Assembly (NCBI GenBank): GCA_029238315.1
Contig: JAQWGI010000032.1
Location: 25,716 to 89,715, forward strand
Direction of reading: 5' to 3'
Length of the DNA: 64,000 bases
Source of the DNA: Polaribacter sp.
GTDB taxonomy: Bacteria > Bacteroidota > Bacteroidia > Flavobacteriales > Flavobacteriaceae
Part shown: one piece after another, positions 54,069 to 62,641 of the stretch
How the letters are laid out: every line of letters begins with the position of its first letter
How positions within the stretch are numbered: the first letter of the stretch is position 1
The notes under the pieces: generated by a model
The model's input: the letters and a program-made list of their open reading frames with translations, nothing else
Database searches by the model: none
What the model was told of the DNA's origin: nothing
Position numbers and translations under genes: made by a program

Positions 54069-54113
54069 TCGAGCGCAGTCGAGAGATACTATTTAGATTT
54101 CGACTGCGCTCGA
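54069..54113. repeat. Family A inverted pair between purE and the M3 peptidase gene
   Basis: Perfect 14-bp arms TCGAGCGCAGTCGA (54069-54082) and TCGACTGCGCTCGA (54100-54113) enclose 17 bases. It starts 12 bases after the purE stop codon. Confidence 0.9.
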
Positions 54114-54132
54114 TCTGAAAACAATAAAAAAA

Positions 54133-56154
54133 ATGAATCCACTTTTACAAGATTTTAATACAGCACCTTTTTCTAAAATTAAGAATGCAGATTACAAACC
54201 TGCCATTCTAAAAGCAATTGAAATTGCCAAAGAAGAAATTGCTGCAATCATTTTAAATCCAGAAACTCCAACGTTTAAAAACACCACAGTTGCTTTAGAT
54301 TTTACTGGTGAAAAAATGGGACGTATCAATAGTATTTTCTTCAACTTAAATGCTGCTGAAACCAATGATGAAATGCAACAAATTGCACAAGAAGTTTCGC
54401 CTTGGTTAAGTGAATTTAAAAATGATATGATTTTAAACGAGGCCTTATTTAAAAGAGTAAAGGCTGTTTATGATCTAAGAGAAACGCTAACATTGTCTGC
54501 AGAAGAAAGCATGTTGCTAGAAAAGCAGTACAAGGGTTTTACTAGAAATGGAGCTAATTTAAATGAAGAAGACAAATTAAAATTACGTAAAATAGATACA
54601 GAACTTTCTAAACTTTCGTTACAATTTGGTGAAAATGTATTGGCAGAAACCAATGCTTTTGAAATGCATTTAACCAATGAAATTGATGTTGCTGGTTTGC
54701 CAGATTCTGCTAAAGAAGCTGCACAACAAGTTGCTAAAGAAAAAAATAAAGAAGGGTATATCTTTACGTTAGATTACCCAAGCTACATTCCGTTTTTAAC
54801 CTATGCAAACAATAGAGAGTTGCGAAAAAAAATGGCAATTGCTGCTGGTAAAAAAGCATTTCAAAACACTAAATTCAACAACGAGCAAATTGTTTTAGAG
54901 ATTGTAAATCTACGTCATCAAAGGGCTAATTTACTGGGTTATAAAACACATGCTCATTTTGTGTTAGAAGAACGCATGGCAGAAACTCCAGAAAAAGTAA
55001 TTTCGTTTTCAAATGACTTATTGGCAAAAGCTAAACCTGCTGCTATAAAAGAGTTTACCGAGTTAGAAGCGTATGCTAAAAAGCTAGATCGAATAGACCA
55101 ACTTCAAAAATGGGACGGTGCGTACTACGCAGAAAAGCTAAAGAAAGAACGTTTTAATTTAGATCAAGAAATTCTAAAACCTTATTTTAAGTTAGAAAAT
55201 GTAATTCAGGGTGTTTTTACCATCGCAACAAAATTATACGATTTACAATTTGAAGAAATTGCTACAATTGAAAAATACCACGAAGATTTAAAAACATACA
55301 ATGTTACCGACACAAACGGCAACTTTATTGCTGTTTTTTACGCTGATTTTCATCCAAGGAAAGGAAAAAGAAATGGCGCTTGGATGACCAGCTACAAACC
55401 ACAACAAATAAAAAACGGAACGAACGAGAGACCACATGTTTCTATTGTCTGTAATTTCACAAAACCAACTGAAACAAAACCATCTTTACTTACCTTTAAC
55501 GAGGTTACCACCTTGTTTCATGAGTTTGGGCATGCATTACACGGAATGTTAGCCAACACCACATACAACAGTTTGTCTGGCACTTCTGTTTCTTGGGATT
55601 TTGTAGAATTACCAAGTCAGGTTTTAGAGAATTGGTGTTACGAAAAAGAAGCATTAGAATTGTTTGCAAAACATTATAAAACCGGCGAAGTTATTCCGAT
55701 GGAATATGTTGAAAAAATTAAAGAATCTGCTAGTTTTCATGAAGGTATGCAAACGCTTCGTCAACTTAGTTTTGGATTGTTAGACATGCAATGGCACGGA
55801 CAAGATCCATCGGCAATAAAATCTGTAAAAGAATTTGAAAACAAGGCTTTTGCTGAAACTAAACTATACCCAGATGTAGCAGAAAACTGCATGAGTACAG
55901 CATTTTCTCACATTTTTCAGGGTGGCTATTCTGCTGGATATTATTCTTATAAATGGGCAGAAGTTTTAGATGCAGATGCATTTGAATATTTCTTAGAAAA
56001 AGGGATTTTTAACAAAGAAGTTGCCACAAAATTTAAAGAAAATGTATTGTCTAAAGGCGGAACGCAAAAGCCAATGGAATTGTACAAGCGTTTTAGAGGA
56101 CAAGAACCAAAACCAGATGCACTGCTAAAAAGAGCAGGCTTGCTTAATAATTAA
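54133..56154 (+). CDS. M3-family metallopeptidase (oligopeptidase A / dipeptidyl carboxypeptidase type)
   Basis: The 673-residue protein has the zinc motif FHEFGHALHG near residue 459 and the downstream Glu region (FVELPSQVLENW), as in thimet-type M3 peptidases. There is no signal peptide at the N-terminus (MNPLLQDFNTAPFSKI), which suggests a cytoplasmic enzyme that degrades short peptides. It is preceded by a family A inverted pair. Confidence 0.94.
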   Translation: MNPLLQDFNTAPFSKIKNADYKPAILKAIEIAKEEIAAIILNPETPTFKNTTVALDFTGEKMGRINSIFFNLNAAETNDEMQQIAQEVSPWLSEFKNDMILNEALFKRVKAVYDLRETLTLSAEESMLLEKQYKGFTRNGANLNEEDKLKLRKIDTELSKLSLQFGENVLAETNAFEMHLTNEIDVAGLPDSAKEAAQQVAKEKNKEGYIFTLDYPSYIPFLTYANNRELRKKMAIAAGKKAFQNTKFNNEQIVLEIVNLRHQRANLLGYKTHAHFVLEERMAETPEKVISFSNDLLAKAKPAAIKEFTELEAYAKKLDRIDQLQKWDGAYYAEKLKKERFNLDQEILKPYFKLENVIQGVFTIATKLYDLQFEEIATIEKYHEDLKTYNVTDTNGNFIAVFYADFHPRKGKRNGAWMTSYKPQQIKNGTNERPHVSIVCNFTKPTETKPSLLTFNEVTTLFHEFGHALHGMLANTTYNSLSGTSVSWDFVELPSQVLENWCYEKEALELFAKHYKTGEVIPMEYVEKIKESASFHEGMQTLRQLSFGLLDMQWHGQDPSAIKSVKEFENKAFAETKLYPDVAENCMSTAFSHIFQGGYSAGYYSYKWAEVLDADAFEYFLEKGIFNKEVATKFKENVLSKGGTQKPMELYKRFRGQEPKPDALLKRAGLLNN

Positions 56155-56210
56155 CTTTTAGTGTTTAAAATATTCATTTTAAGTCCTTATTTTTATCGAA
56201 ATCATCTTCT

Positions 56211-57428
56211 ATGAAAAAAGGACTTTTTGCATTTCTGCTTTTTACCTATATTTTTTCAGCTTTTTCTCAAACTTTTGTAGAAGGAAAAGTATTCACTAGC
56301 AAAAATCAAACTCTACCTGGTGCATCTGTTTATCTTAATAACACCACAATTGGCACAACTACAAACAACAAAGGAGAATTTCAGTTAAGAGTTGAAAAAG
56401 GAACTTACGATCTTGTGGTTTCTTTTATTGGATATACAACCTTAAGAACCACCATAAACACAAATTCTGAAGTTGATTTTCTGACGATTAAATTAACTCA
56501 AGAATCTAATATTTTAGATGAGGTTATTCTCAAAAAAACTATTTATGATGATGATTGGAAATATAATTTATCTCGATTTAAAAATTTATTTTTAGGGAGA
56601 ACAAAATTAGCTTATCAATGTGAAATACTAAACCCCAAAGTGTTACATTTTGAATACAAAAGCAAAACAGACGAATTAACTGCTGATGCGAGAGCGCCTC
56701 TTCAAATTAAGCACAAAGGTTTGGGATATTTAATCTCCTATGATTTGGTAACTTTTTCAATAAAAAATCAGCGATTGTATTTTAGTGGATATGCTAGATA
56801 TACAAACTTAAAAAAATCTGTACGAAAGAAATGGAAACGCGCAAGACAAGAAGCCTTTAATGGTTCTCAAATGCACTTTTTAAGAAGTGTATTAAAAAAG
56901 AATTTAACAAAAGATGGCTTTGTTGTTAATCAATTTAGAAGAGAATTAAATCCAGAGAGACCTTCAGATGCTGAAATAAGAACAGCAAGGGAATTAATTT
57001 CTTTACACGGAAAAAGCTTTATGGTTTCATTAAATAATTCTGAACCACTCACTAAGATAGACAGTGCCAGAGTTACCATTAGAAATAGCTCTAAACCTAA
57101 ATACAAAGATTTTTTATACAAAAGAAATGTTCCTTACAGGCAGTTAGTTTCCTTAGAAAAACAAATTATTAATCTAGATTTTAAAGATTATCTTTCTATA
57201 ATTTATAAAAATGAAAAAGAAGAAGAAAACTATCTTAGAGGAATTTTTGGGCAGAAAAAAAGAGAAAGTGGCTTACAAACCTCAAGTATTGTTTTAATTA
57301 ATGGAAAAGTCAACATTGATCCTTCAGGAATTCTAGAAAAACCAGACGCTCTTTTTGTTGAAGGTTATTGGGCTTTTGAATCTTTTGCAAATATGTTGCC
57401 ACTAGATTATGTGGCAGAAAAAAATTAA
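56211..57428 (+). CDS. Exported protein with carboxypeptidase-like regulatory (CarboxypepD_reg) domain
   Basis: The 405-residue protein has a signal peptide (MKKGLFAFLLFTYIFSAFSQ) and an N-terminal beta-sandwich domain (about 22-105, with GKVFTSKNQTLPGASVYL and GEFQLRVEKGTYDLVVSF) as in outer-membrane transporter plugs. The remaining 300 residues match the extended part of a Bacteroidetes family without known function. There is no TonB-dependent barrel. It is likely exported to the periplasm or cell surface. Confidence 0.85.
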   Translation: MKKGLFAFLLFTYIFSAFSQTFVEGKVFTSKNQTLPGASVYLNNTTIGTTTNNKGEFQLRVEKGTYDLVVSFIGYTTLRTTINTNSEVDFLTIKLTQESNILDEVILKKTIYDDDWKYNLSRFKNLFLGRTKLAYQCEILNPKVLHFEYKSKTDELTADARAPLQIKHKGLGYLISYDLVTFSIKNQRLYFSGYARYTNLKKSVRKKWKRARQEAFNGSQMHFLRSVLKKNLTKDGFVVNQFRRELNPERPSDAEIRTARELISLHGKSFMVSLNNSEPLTKIDSARVTIRNSSKPKYKDFLYKRNVPYRQLVSLEKQIINLDFKDYLSIIYKNEKEEENYLRGIFGQKKRESGLQTSSIVLINGKVNIDPSGILEKPDALFVEGYWAFESFANMLPLDYVAEKN

Positions 57429-57432
57429 ATTA

Positions 57433-58674
57433 TTATTTTTTGTTTTTTTCCTCAATCCATTTACTCATATATTTTTTACTTTGTAAAGAGTGATGTTGCA
57501 ATAAATTTCCTAAGAAATTTTGAGTTCTATGTGATTTAATTTCATTTTCTAACATCAGTATTCGATCCATAAAATGAGGCCCGTTTTTTTCTTTATCATA
57601 CAACTGATTGATAATTTGTACTCCATTTTCTTGAGCCTTATTCCATTGATTTTCAATCGTATACAGTGAAATTGCTTTTTTAATAAACAAAGTACAATCA
57701 TCTTCTACAAAACCGTTCCAGTGTAAATCTGCGTGCATTCCTTCAGCTCCTATTGATGTTGTAACACTGGGAGTTCCACAAAGCATTGCTTCGGTTAACT
57801 TTCCTTTAATACCAGCACCAAAACGAAGTGGCGCTAAAACCACTTTGCTTTTTTGAACAATTTCTTTAGAATTTGCAGCGTACCCCTTTATTATAAAACC
57901 TTCTTTTTGATGATGTAATTGTGAAATTTGCGGAGTTATATAGGCTCCATAAATATGAATTTCTGCATCTGGAATTTCTTTTTTTATACCTTTCCAGATA
58001 GATTTTTTTAAATACAAAACGGCATCAATATTTGGTTTATGTAAAAAATTACCAATAAATACAAAGTGTTTTTTTTCTTTAAAATTTTTCCAATCTGCAA
58101 TTTTACCATGATCAATTTCATCTAACAAAAAAGGAATGTAGTGCAAAATCTGTTTATCAATTTTAAAAACATTTTGTAAAAGCTCCATTTCAAAAGTTGA
58201 AATAATTAAAGACAAATCACAACGTAAAATCGACGCTATTTCTCGTTTTGCAATATCAGAATTTAATAATTTTTCAAAAGTAAACTCTTCTTGTTTTTTA
58301 ATTGATTCTTCTCTTACTTTTCTTAAACAATGTAAATCTTCTGTATCAAGAATCCGAATTGCATTTGGACAATTTTCCGCAATTCTCCAACCAAATTGTT
58401 CTTCAGTCATAAAGCGATCAAATAGTACAATTTCTGGATTTAATTCTTTAACAAAAGTATCAAAAGAAGAAGCATTAAGCTCTATTAAAACCTCAACAAC
58501 TCCAAGTGATTTTAAATCAAAAGCTTTTTCAGATTTTTGAGAAGTTGTTGCAAAAGTTATTGCATAATTATGTTGTAAAAACAACTCGAGTAACTGCAGC
58601 ATTCTACTACCTGCAGCAGAAGAATTTGGCTCAACCGAAACAGCACCAATAATTAGAACCTCTTTTTTAATCAA
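57433..58674 (-). CDS. Glycosyltransferase family 4-like protein (GT-B fold)
   Basis: The 413-residue protein has the family N-terminal motif NSSAAGSRML and the C-terminal GT-B part with FVFIGNFLHKPNIDA and LRFGAGIKGKLTEAMLCGTPSVTT, the nucleotide-sugar-binding region. The start is TTG at 58672-58674, directly after the TAA of the upstream gene and in the same frame; a later ATG would remove the first beta strand. It is therefore tightly linked to the heme-binding gene. The sugar and acceptor are unknown. Confidence 0.85.
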   Translation of the reverse strand: MIKKEVLIIGAVSVEPNSSAAGSRMLQLLELFLQHNYAITFATTSQKSEKAFDLKSLGVVEVLIELNASSFDTFVKELNPEIVLFDRFMTEEQFGWRIAENCPNAIRILDTEDLHCLRKVREESIKKQEEFTFEKLLNSDIAKREIASILRCDLSLIISTFEMELLQNVFKIDKQILHYIPFLLDEIDHGKIADWKNFKEKKHFVFIGNFLHKPNIDAVLYLKKSIWKGIKKEIPDAEIHIYGAYITPQISQLHHQKEGFIIKGYAANSKEIVQKSKVVLAPLRFGAGIKGKLTEAMLCGTPSVTTSIGAEGMHADLHWNGFVEDDCTLFIKKAISLYTIENQWNKAQENGVQIINQLYDKEKNGPHFMDRILMLENEIKSHRTQNFLGNLLQHHSLQSKKYMSKWIEEKNKK

Positions 58675-59148
58675 TTATTCTGTCTTTAATTGCGCACCAT
58701 AATTTGCCTGAACTCCTTTTGCCCAATCTACAACTTGTTTGATTTGCGATGCCGTTAAATTAGCTTCCGCATGTGTCCAAGTATACGAATCTAAAGGCAT
58801 TTTTCTCTCACCAACTTCTTCATGAAGCTCATCCATTTTGTGTTCTTTTCGTTTTGTAGAATACGTGCTCCATTTAGAGAAATTTAAATGCTTTGATCCC
58901 TCTTTAATGTGATCCGCTAACCAATAATTAACTGGCGTAATTGAATTATACCAAGGATAGTTAGTAGTGTCTGAATGACAATCAAAACAAGAAGTTTTTA
59001 ATATTTTACGTACTTCACTTGGCGGATTAGTCTCTTCAATAAATGCAGTTAACGATGTTAAATCACCTTCATTTTTTTCGGGACCGAAAAATTGAGCAAC
59101 TACAAAAGCCAATAGCACTACCCAACCAATTTTTTTTAAGATTTTCAT
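58675..59148 (-). CDS. Heme-binding domain-containing protein (cytochrome c-like CxxCH)
   Basis: The 157-residue protein has an N-terminal hydrophobic helix (about residues 7-20) and one heme-attachment motif CFDCH near residue 54, followed by the haem-binding domain pattern with NYPWYNSITPVNYWL. It would be exported and act as a small electron-transfer or heme protein. Its stop codon abuts the TTG start of the glycosyltransferase in the same frame. Confidence 0.85.
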   Translation of the reverse strand: MKILKKIGWVVLLAFVVAQFFGPEKNEGDLTSLTAFIEETNPPSEVRKILKTSCFDCHSDTTNYPWYNSITPVNYWLADHIKEGSKHLNFSKWSTYSTKRKEHKMDELHEEVGERKMPLDSYTWTHAEANLTASQIKQVVDWAKGVQANYGAQLKTE

Positions 59149-59216
59149 TTGTTTACGATTTAAAGAAATAAAGATAGTAATTCTTTGGTATTTTATCGTT
59201 TTTAAACAATAATCAT

Positions 59217-59224
59217 TACTTTTG
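59217..59224 (+). promoter_or_regulatory. -7 promoter element of lpdA
   Basis: TACTTTTG matches TAnnTTTG and ends 23 bases before the ATG at 59248. Confidence 0.55.
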
Positions 59225-59247
59225 TATTATAAAAATTAAATTTAAAA

Positions 59248-60648
59248 ATGAAATACGATATCATCGTTATTGGTTCTGGTCCTGGAGGATACATTTCTGC
59301 AATCAGAGCTTCTCAATTAGGAAAAAAAGTTGCCATTATAGAAAAATATGCAACCTTAGGAGGAACTTGTACAAATGTTGGATGTATTCCATCAAAAGCA
59401 TTACTAGATTCATCACATCATTATTATGATGCGGTAAATCACTTTGATACGCACGGTATTTCTGTAGAAACTCCAAAGATAGATTTTTCTAAAATGATTG
59501 CGCGTAAAGCAAATATCGTTGAAACAACTACTGGCGGAATCAAATATTTAATGGATAAAAACAACGTTGATGTTTTTGAGGGATTAGGTTCTTTTATAGA
59601 TGCAACACATGTTAAAATCACAAAAAATGATGGTACTGATTTAACCATTGAAGGAACAAATATTATCATCGCAACAGGTTCTAAACCTGCAACATTGCCT
59701 TTTATTTCTTTAGACAAAGAACGTGTTATCACTTCTACTGAGGCATTAAAACTAAAAGAAATTCCAAAACATTTAATTGTAATTGGTGGTGGAGTTATTG
59801 GGCTAGAATTAGGTTCAGTTTATAAAAGATTAGGTGCTGATGTTACTGTTGTAGAATATGCTCCTAAAATTACACCAACAATGGATGCTGATGTTTCTAA
59901 AGAGCTACAAAAAGTACTAAAGAAACAAGGTATGAAATTTGCCGTAAGTCATGGCGTTTCTTCTGTCGAAAGGAATGGTGATGAAATACTTGTAAAAGCA
60001 ACTGATAAAAAAGGAAATGAAGTATCATTTACTGGTGATTATTGTTTAGTTGCTGTAGGAAGAAAACCATTTACAGAAGGATTAGGTTTAGAAAACGTAG
60101 GAGTAAAACTAAACGAAAGAAATCAAATTGCGGTTAACGCGCATTTACAAACAAACATCTCTAACATTTATGCAATTGGTGATGTTGTAGCTGGTGCTAT
60201 GTTAGCTCACAAAGCAGAAGAAGAAGGTGTTGTTGTTGCTGAGTATTTAGCTGGACAAAAACCACATATTGATTATAATTTAATTCCTGGTGTTGTGTAT
60301 ACTTGGCCAGAAGTTGCGGCTGTTGGTAAAACAGAAGATGAATTAAAAAATGCAAATATCGAATATAAATCTGGTAAATTTTCTATGCGTGCTTTAGGAA
60401 GATCCAGAGCTAGTGGAGATATTGATGGATTTGTAAAAGTATTAGCAGATAAAACAACAGATGAAATTTTAGGAGTTCATATTGTTGGTGCACGTGCTGC
60501 TGATTTAATTATGGAAGCTGCTGTTGCAATGGAATACAGAGCATCAGCTGAAGATTTAGCTAGAATCTGTCATGGACACCCAACCTATTCTGAAGCAATT
60601 AAAGAAGCTGCAAAAGCTGCTTGGGATGGCAAACCATTAAATGCATAA
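59248..60648 (+). CDS. lpdA: Dihydrolipoyl dehydrogenase
   Basis: This is the E3 flavoprotein of 2-oxoacid dehydrogenase and glycine cleavage complexes, reoxidising dihydrolipoamide with NAD. The 466-residue protein has the FAD loop GSGPGGYISAI, the redox disulfide GGTCTNVGCIPSK (near 40), the NAD loop GGGVIGLELG and the C-terminal His-Glu pair in HGHPTYSEAI. No E1 or E2 genes are nearby, so it probably serves several complexes. Confidence 0.96.
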   Translation: MKYDIIVIGSGPGGYISAIRASQLGKKVAIIEKYATLGGTCTNVGCIPSKALLDSSHHYYDAVNHFDTHGISVETPKIDFSKMIARKANIVETTTGGIKYLMDKNNVDVFEGLGSFIDATHVKITKNDGTDLTIEGTNIIIATGSKPATLPFISLDKERVITSTEALKLKEIPKHLIVIGGGVIGLELGSVYKRLGADVTVVEYAPKITPTMDADVSKELQKVLKKQGMKFAVSHGVSSVERNGDEILVKATDKKGNEVSFTGDYCLVAVGRKPFTEGLGLENVGVKLNERNQIAVNAHLQTNISNIYAIGDVVAGAMLAHKAEEEGVVVAEYLAGQKPHIDYNLIPGVVYTWPEVAAVGKTEDELKNANIEYKSGKFSMRALGRSRASGDIDGFVKVLADKTTDEILGVHIVGARAADLIMEAAVAMEYRASAEDLARICHGHPTYSEAIKEAAKAAWDGKPLNA

Positions 60649-60656
60649 TTACAGAA

Positions 60657-60683
60657 TGTCACCTCGGGCGTATTCGAGAGGTC
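60657..60683. repeat. Family A repeat, degenerate single copy
   Basis: TGTCACCTCGGGCGTATTCG then AGAGGTC resembles the TGTCA...TCGAG unit with several changes. It begins 8 bases after the lpdA stop codon. Confidence 0.6.
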
Positions 60684-60696
60684 TTAAAATATTATA

Positions 60697-60726
60697 AAAA
60701 AAGCAGCTCAATTGAGCTGCTTTTTT
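60697..60726. terminator. Bidirectional terminator, perfect palindrome
   Basis: A fully symmetrical stem of GCAGCTCAA and its inverse, flanked by A6 and T6, serves both lpdA and the convergent symporter gene. Confidence 0.92.
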
Positions 60727-60728
60727 AT

Positions 60729-62543
60729 TTATAAAACTTTTGCCCTAATTTTAGACCACGTTCTTTTTAATAAATAACCACTAACTAAAGCTGTAATTGT
60801 AATGCTAATTGCTAATGTTGTTTCTCCGTAAATCCAATATCCTGTTGCAAACAAACAACTGTAAATAAATACACAACCCAACAACATTGCTAGAATTCCA
60901 GACGGAACACTCCAGCCTTCTTTTTCATTTACAATATCAATATTTTCTGATTTTGCTTCGTCAATAACTTTTGCCCAACCGGGTCCTCCTGGTTGAATTT
61001 TTTGATAAAAATTACGCAAAACATCTTTGCTTTCTGGTTGCGTTAAAAATGTGGTCAACACCCAAATAATTGTTGTAATTAAAACAATTATTGGAAACTT
61101 TGACCAAGCAGGAAAAACACCTGTTTCTTCTGCAAATAAAACTGCACCAACAGAAGTAAAATTAATAATAATAGAAATAATTCCTGATGAAAACATTGCT
61201 GCAATTTCACTCCAAGCATTAATTCGCCACCAAAACCAGCGCAAAATAAAGATCAATCCTGTACCTGCTCCAAACATTAAAATCACCTCAAATAATTGCA
61301 ATGCATTTTGTAAAACTAATGCTAATAATGCACTACAAATCATTAATACTACTGTAGAAATTCTACCAACTGCAACTAATTTTTTCTCTGATGCTTCTGG
61401 GTTAATTTGTTGTTTATAAAAATCATTTACAATATAAGATGAACCCCAATTTAAATGTGTAGAAATTGTACTCATATATGCGGCAACTAAAGACGCTAAA
61501 ACCAATCCTAATAAACCACTTGGCAATTTTGTTAACATTGCAGAATAGGCTAAGTCATTTCCTAATTTATCAGGAGAAACGTTCGGAAAAGCTTCTTGAA
61601 TACTTGCTAAATCTGGAAATAAAACTAATGAAGCTAACGCAACAATAATCCACGGCCAAGGACGTAAAGCATAATGCATAATATTAAAAAAGAACGTGGC
61701 ACCAATGGCATGGTTTTCATCTTTTGCCGCCAACATTCTTTGTGCAATATATCCGCCACCGCCAGGTTCTGAACCTGGATACCAAGCACTCCACCATTGA
61801 ACTGCTAACGGAATTATTAATAAAGTAATCACTGCGGATGTATCATCAAAATCTGGTAAAAGTGATAATTTACCAACTACATTTTCATTTATTAACAAAG
61901 CATCTAAACCGCCAACTTCTGGAAGATTTACTAAATAATAAGCCGCACCTATTGCTCCTGCCATTGCAACAAAAAACAATAAAAAATCAGTATAAACTAC
62001 GCCTTTAAATCCACCAACAGCACTAAAAACAACAGTTATTAATCCAGCATAAACTACCGTTTCCCAAGGTTCTAAACCCAGCATTATTTGTCCGATTTTA
62101 ATCGCGGCCAATGTAACAGCAGACATTGCTAGAATGTTAAAAATAACCCCCAAATAAACTGCTCTAAATTTTCTTAAAAACTTTGCGGGTTTTCCACCAT
62201 AACGCAATTCGTAATATTCAAGATCTGTATTTACCGCCGATTTACGCCACAACTTTGCATACACAAAAACGGTTAATAAACCTGTAATTAAAAAAGCCCA
62301 CCAAACCCAGTTTCCAGAAACTCCGTTTGTTCTTACAATGTCTGTTACTAAATTTGGAGTATCTGTAGAAAATGTGGTTGCAACCATAGATAAACCTAAC
62401 AACCACCAAGGCATATTTCTTCCTGATAAAAAATATTCAGAAGCACTTTTTCCTGACTTTTTTGAAACATAAATTCCGATAAAAAGTGTAATTGCAAAAA
62501 AGGAAAAAATTAAAACGTAATCGAATGTACTTAGTGAAACCAT
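60729..62543 (-). CDS. Sodium:solute symporter (SSS family)
   Basis: The 604-residue protein has 13-15 membrane helices and typical SSS segments: SEYFLSGRNMPWWLLGLSM near residue 35, ATTFSTDTPNL, and SAVGGFKGVVYTD near 175. It probably couples Na+ entry to uptake of a sugar, organic acid or amino acid; the substrate is not predictable. It is convergent with lpdA and divergent from pabB. Confidence 0.9.
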   Translation of the reverse strand: MVSLSTFDYVLIFSFFAITLFIGIYVSKKSGKSASEYFLSGRNMPWWLLGLSMVATTFSTDTPNLVTDIVRTNGVSGNWVWWAFLITGLLTVFVYAKLWRKSAVNTDLEYYELRYGGKPAKFLRKFRAVYLGVIFNILAMSAVTLAAIKIGQIMLGLEPWETVVYAGLITVVFSAVGGFKGVVYTDFLLFFVAMAGAIGAAYYLVNLPEVGGLDALLINENVVGKLSLLPDFDDTSAVITLLIIPLAVQWWSAWYPGSEPGGGGYIAQRMLAAKDENHAIGATFFFNIMHYALRPWPWIIVALASLVLFPDLASIQEAFPNVSPDKLGNDLAYSAMLTKLPSGLLGLVLASLVAAYMSTISTHLNWGSSYIVNDFYKQQINPEASEKKLVAVGRISTVVLMICSALLALVLQNALQLFEVILMFGAGTGLIFILRWFWWRINAWSEIAAMFSSGIISIIINFTSVGAVLFAEETGVFPAWSKFPIIVLITTIIWVLTTFLTQPESKDVLRNFYQKIQPGGPGWAKVIDEAKSENIDIVNEKEGWSVPSGILAMLLGCVFIYSCLFATGYWIYGETTLAISITITALVSGYLLKRTWSKIRAKVL

Positions 62544-62626
62544 TGTATAATTTTTGAAAGTTGTAAAGTACTACTTTTTGAGAATATAATTGCAAAATAA
62601 AATGAAGCAGTCAATGCTAAGATTTG

Positions 62627-62634
62627 TATTTTTG
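62627..62634 (+). promoter_or_regulatory. -7 promoter element of pabB, very close to the start
   Basis: TATTTTTG is followed by 7 bases and the ATG at 62642. An alternative ATG at 62624 lies upstream of this element, so the promoter supports the later start. Confidence 0.6.
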
Positions 62635-62641
62635 TAGCTAC

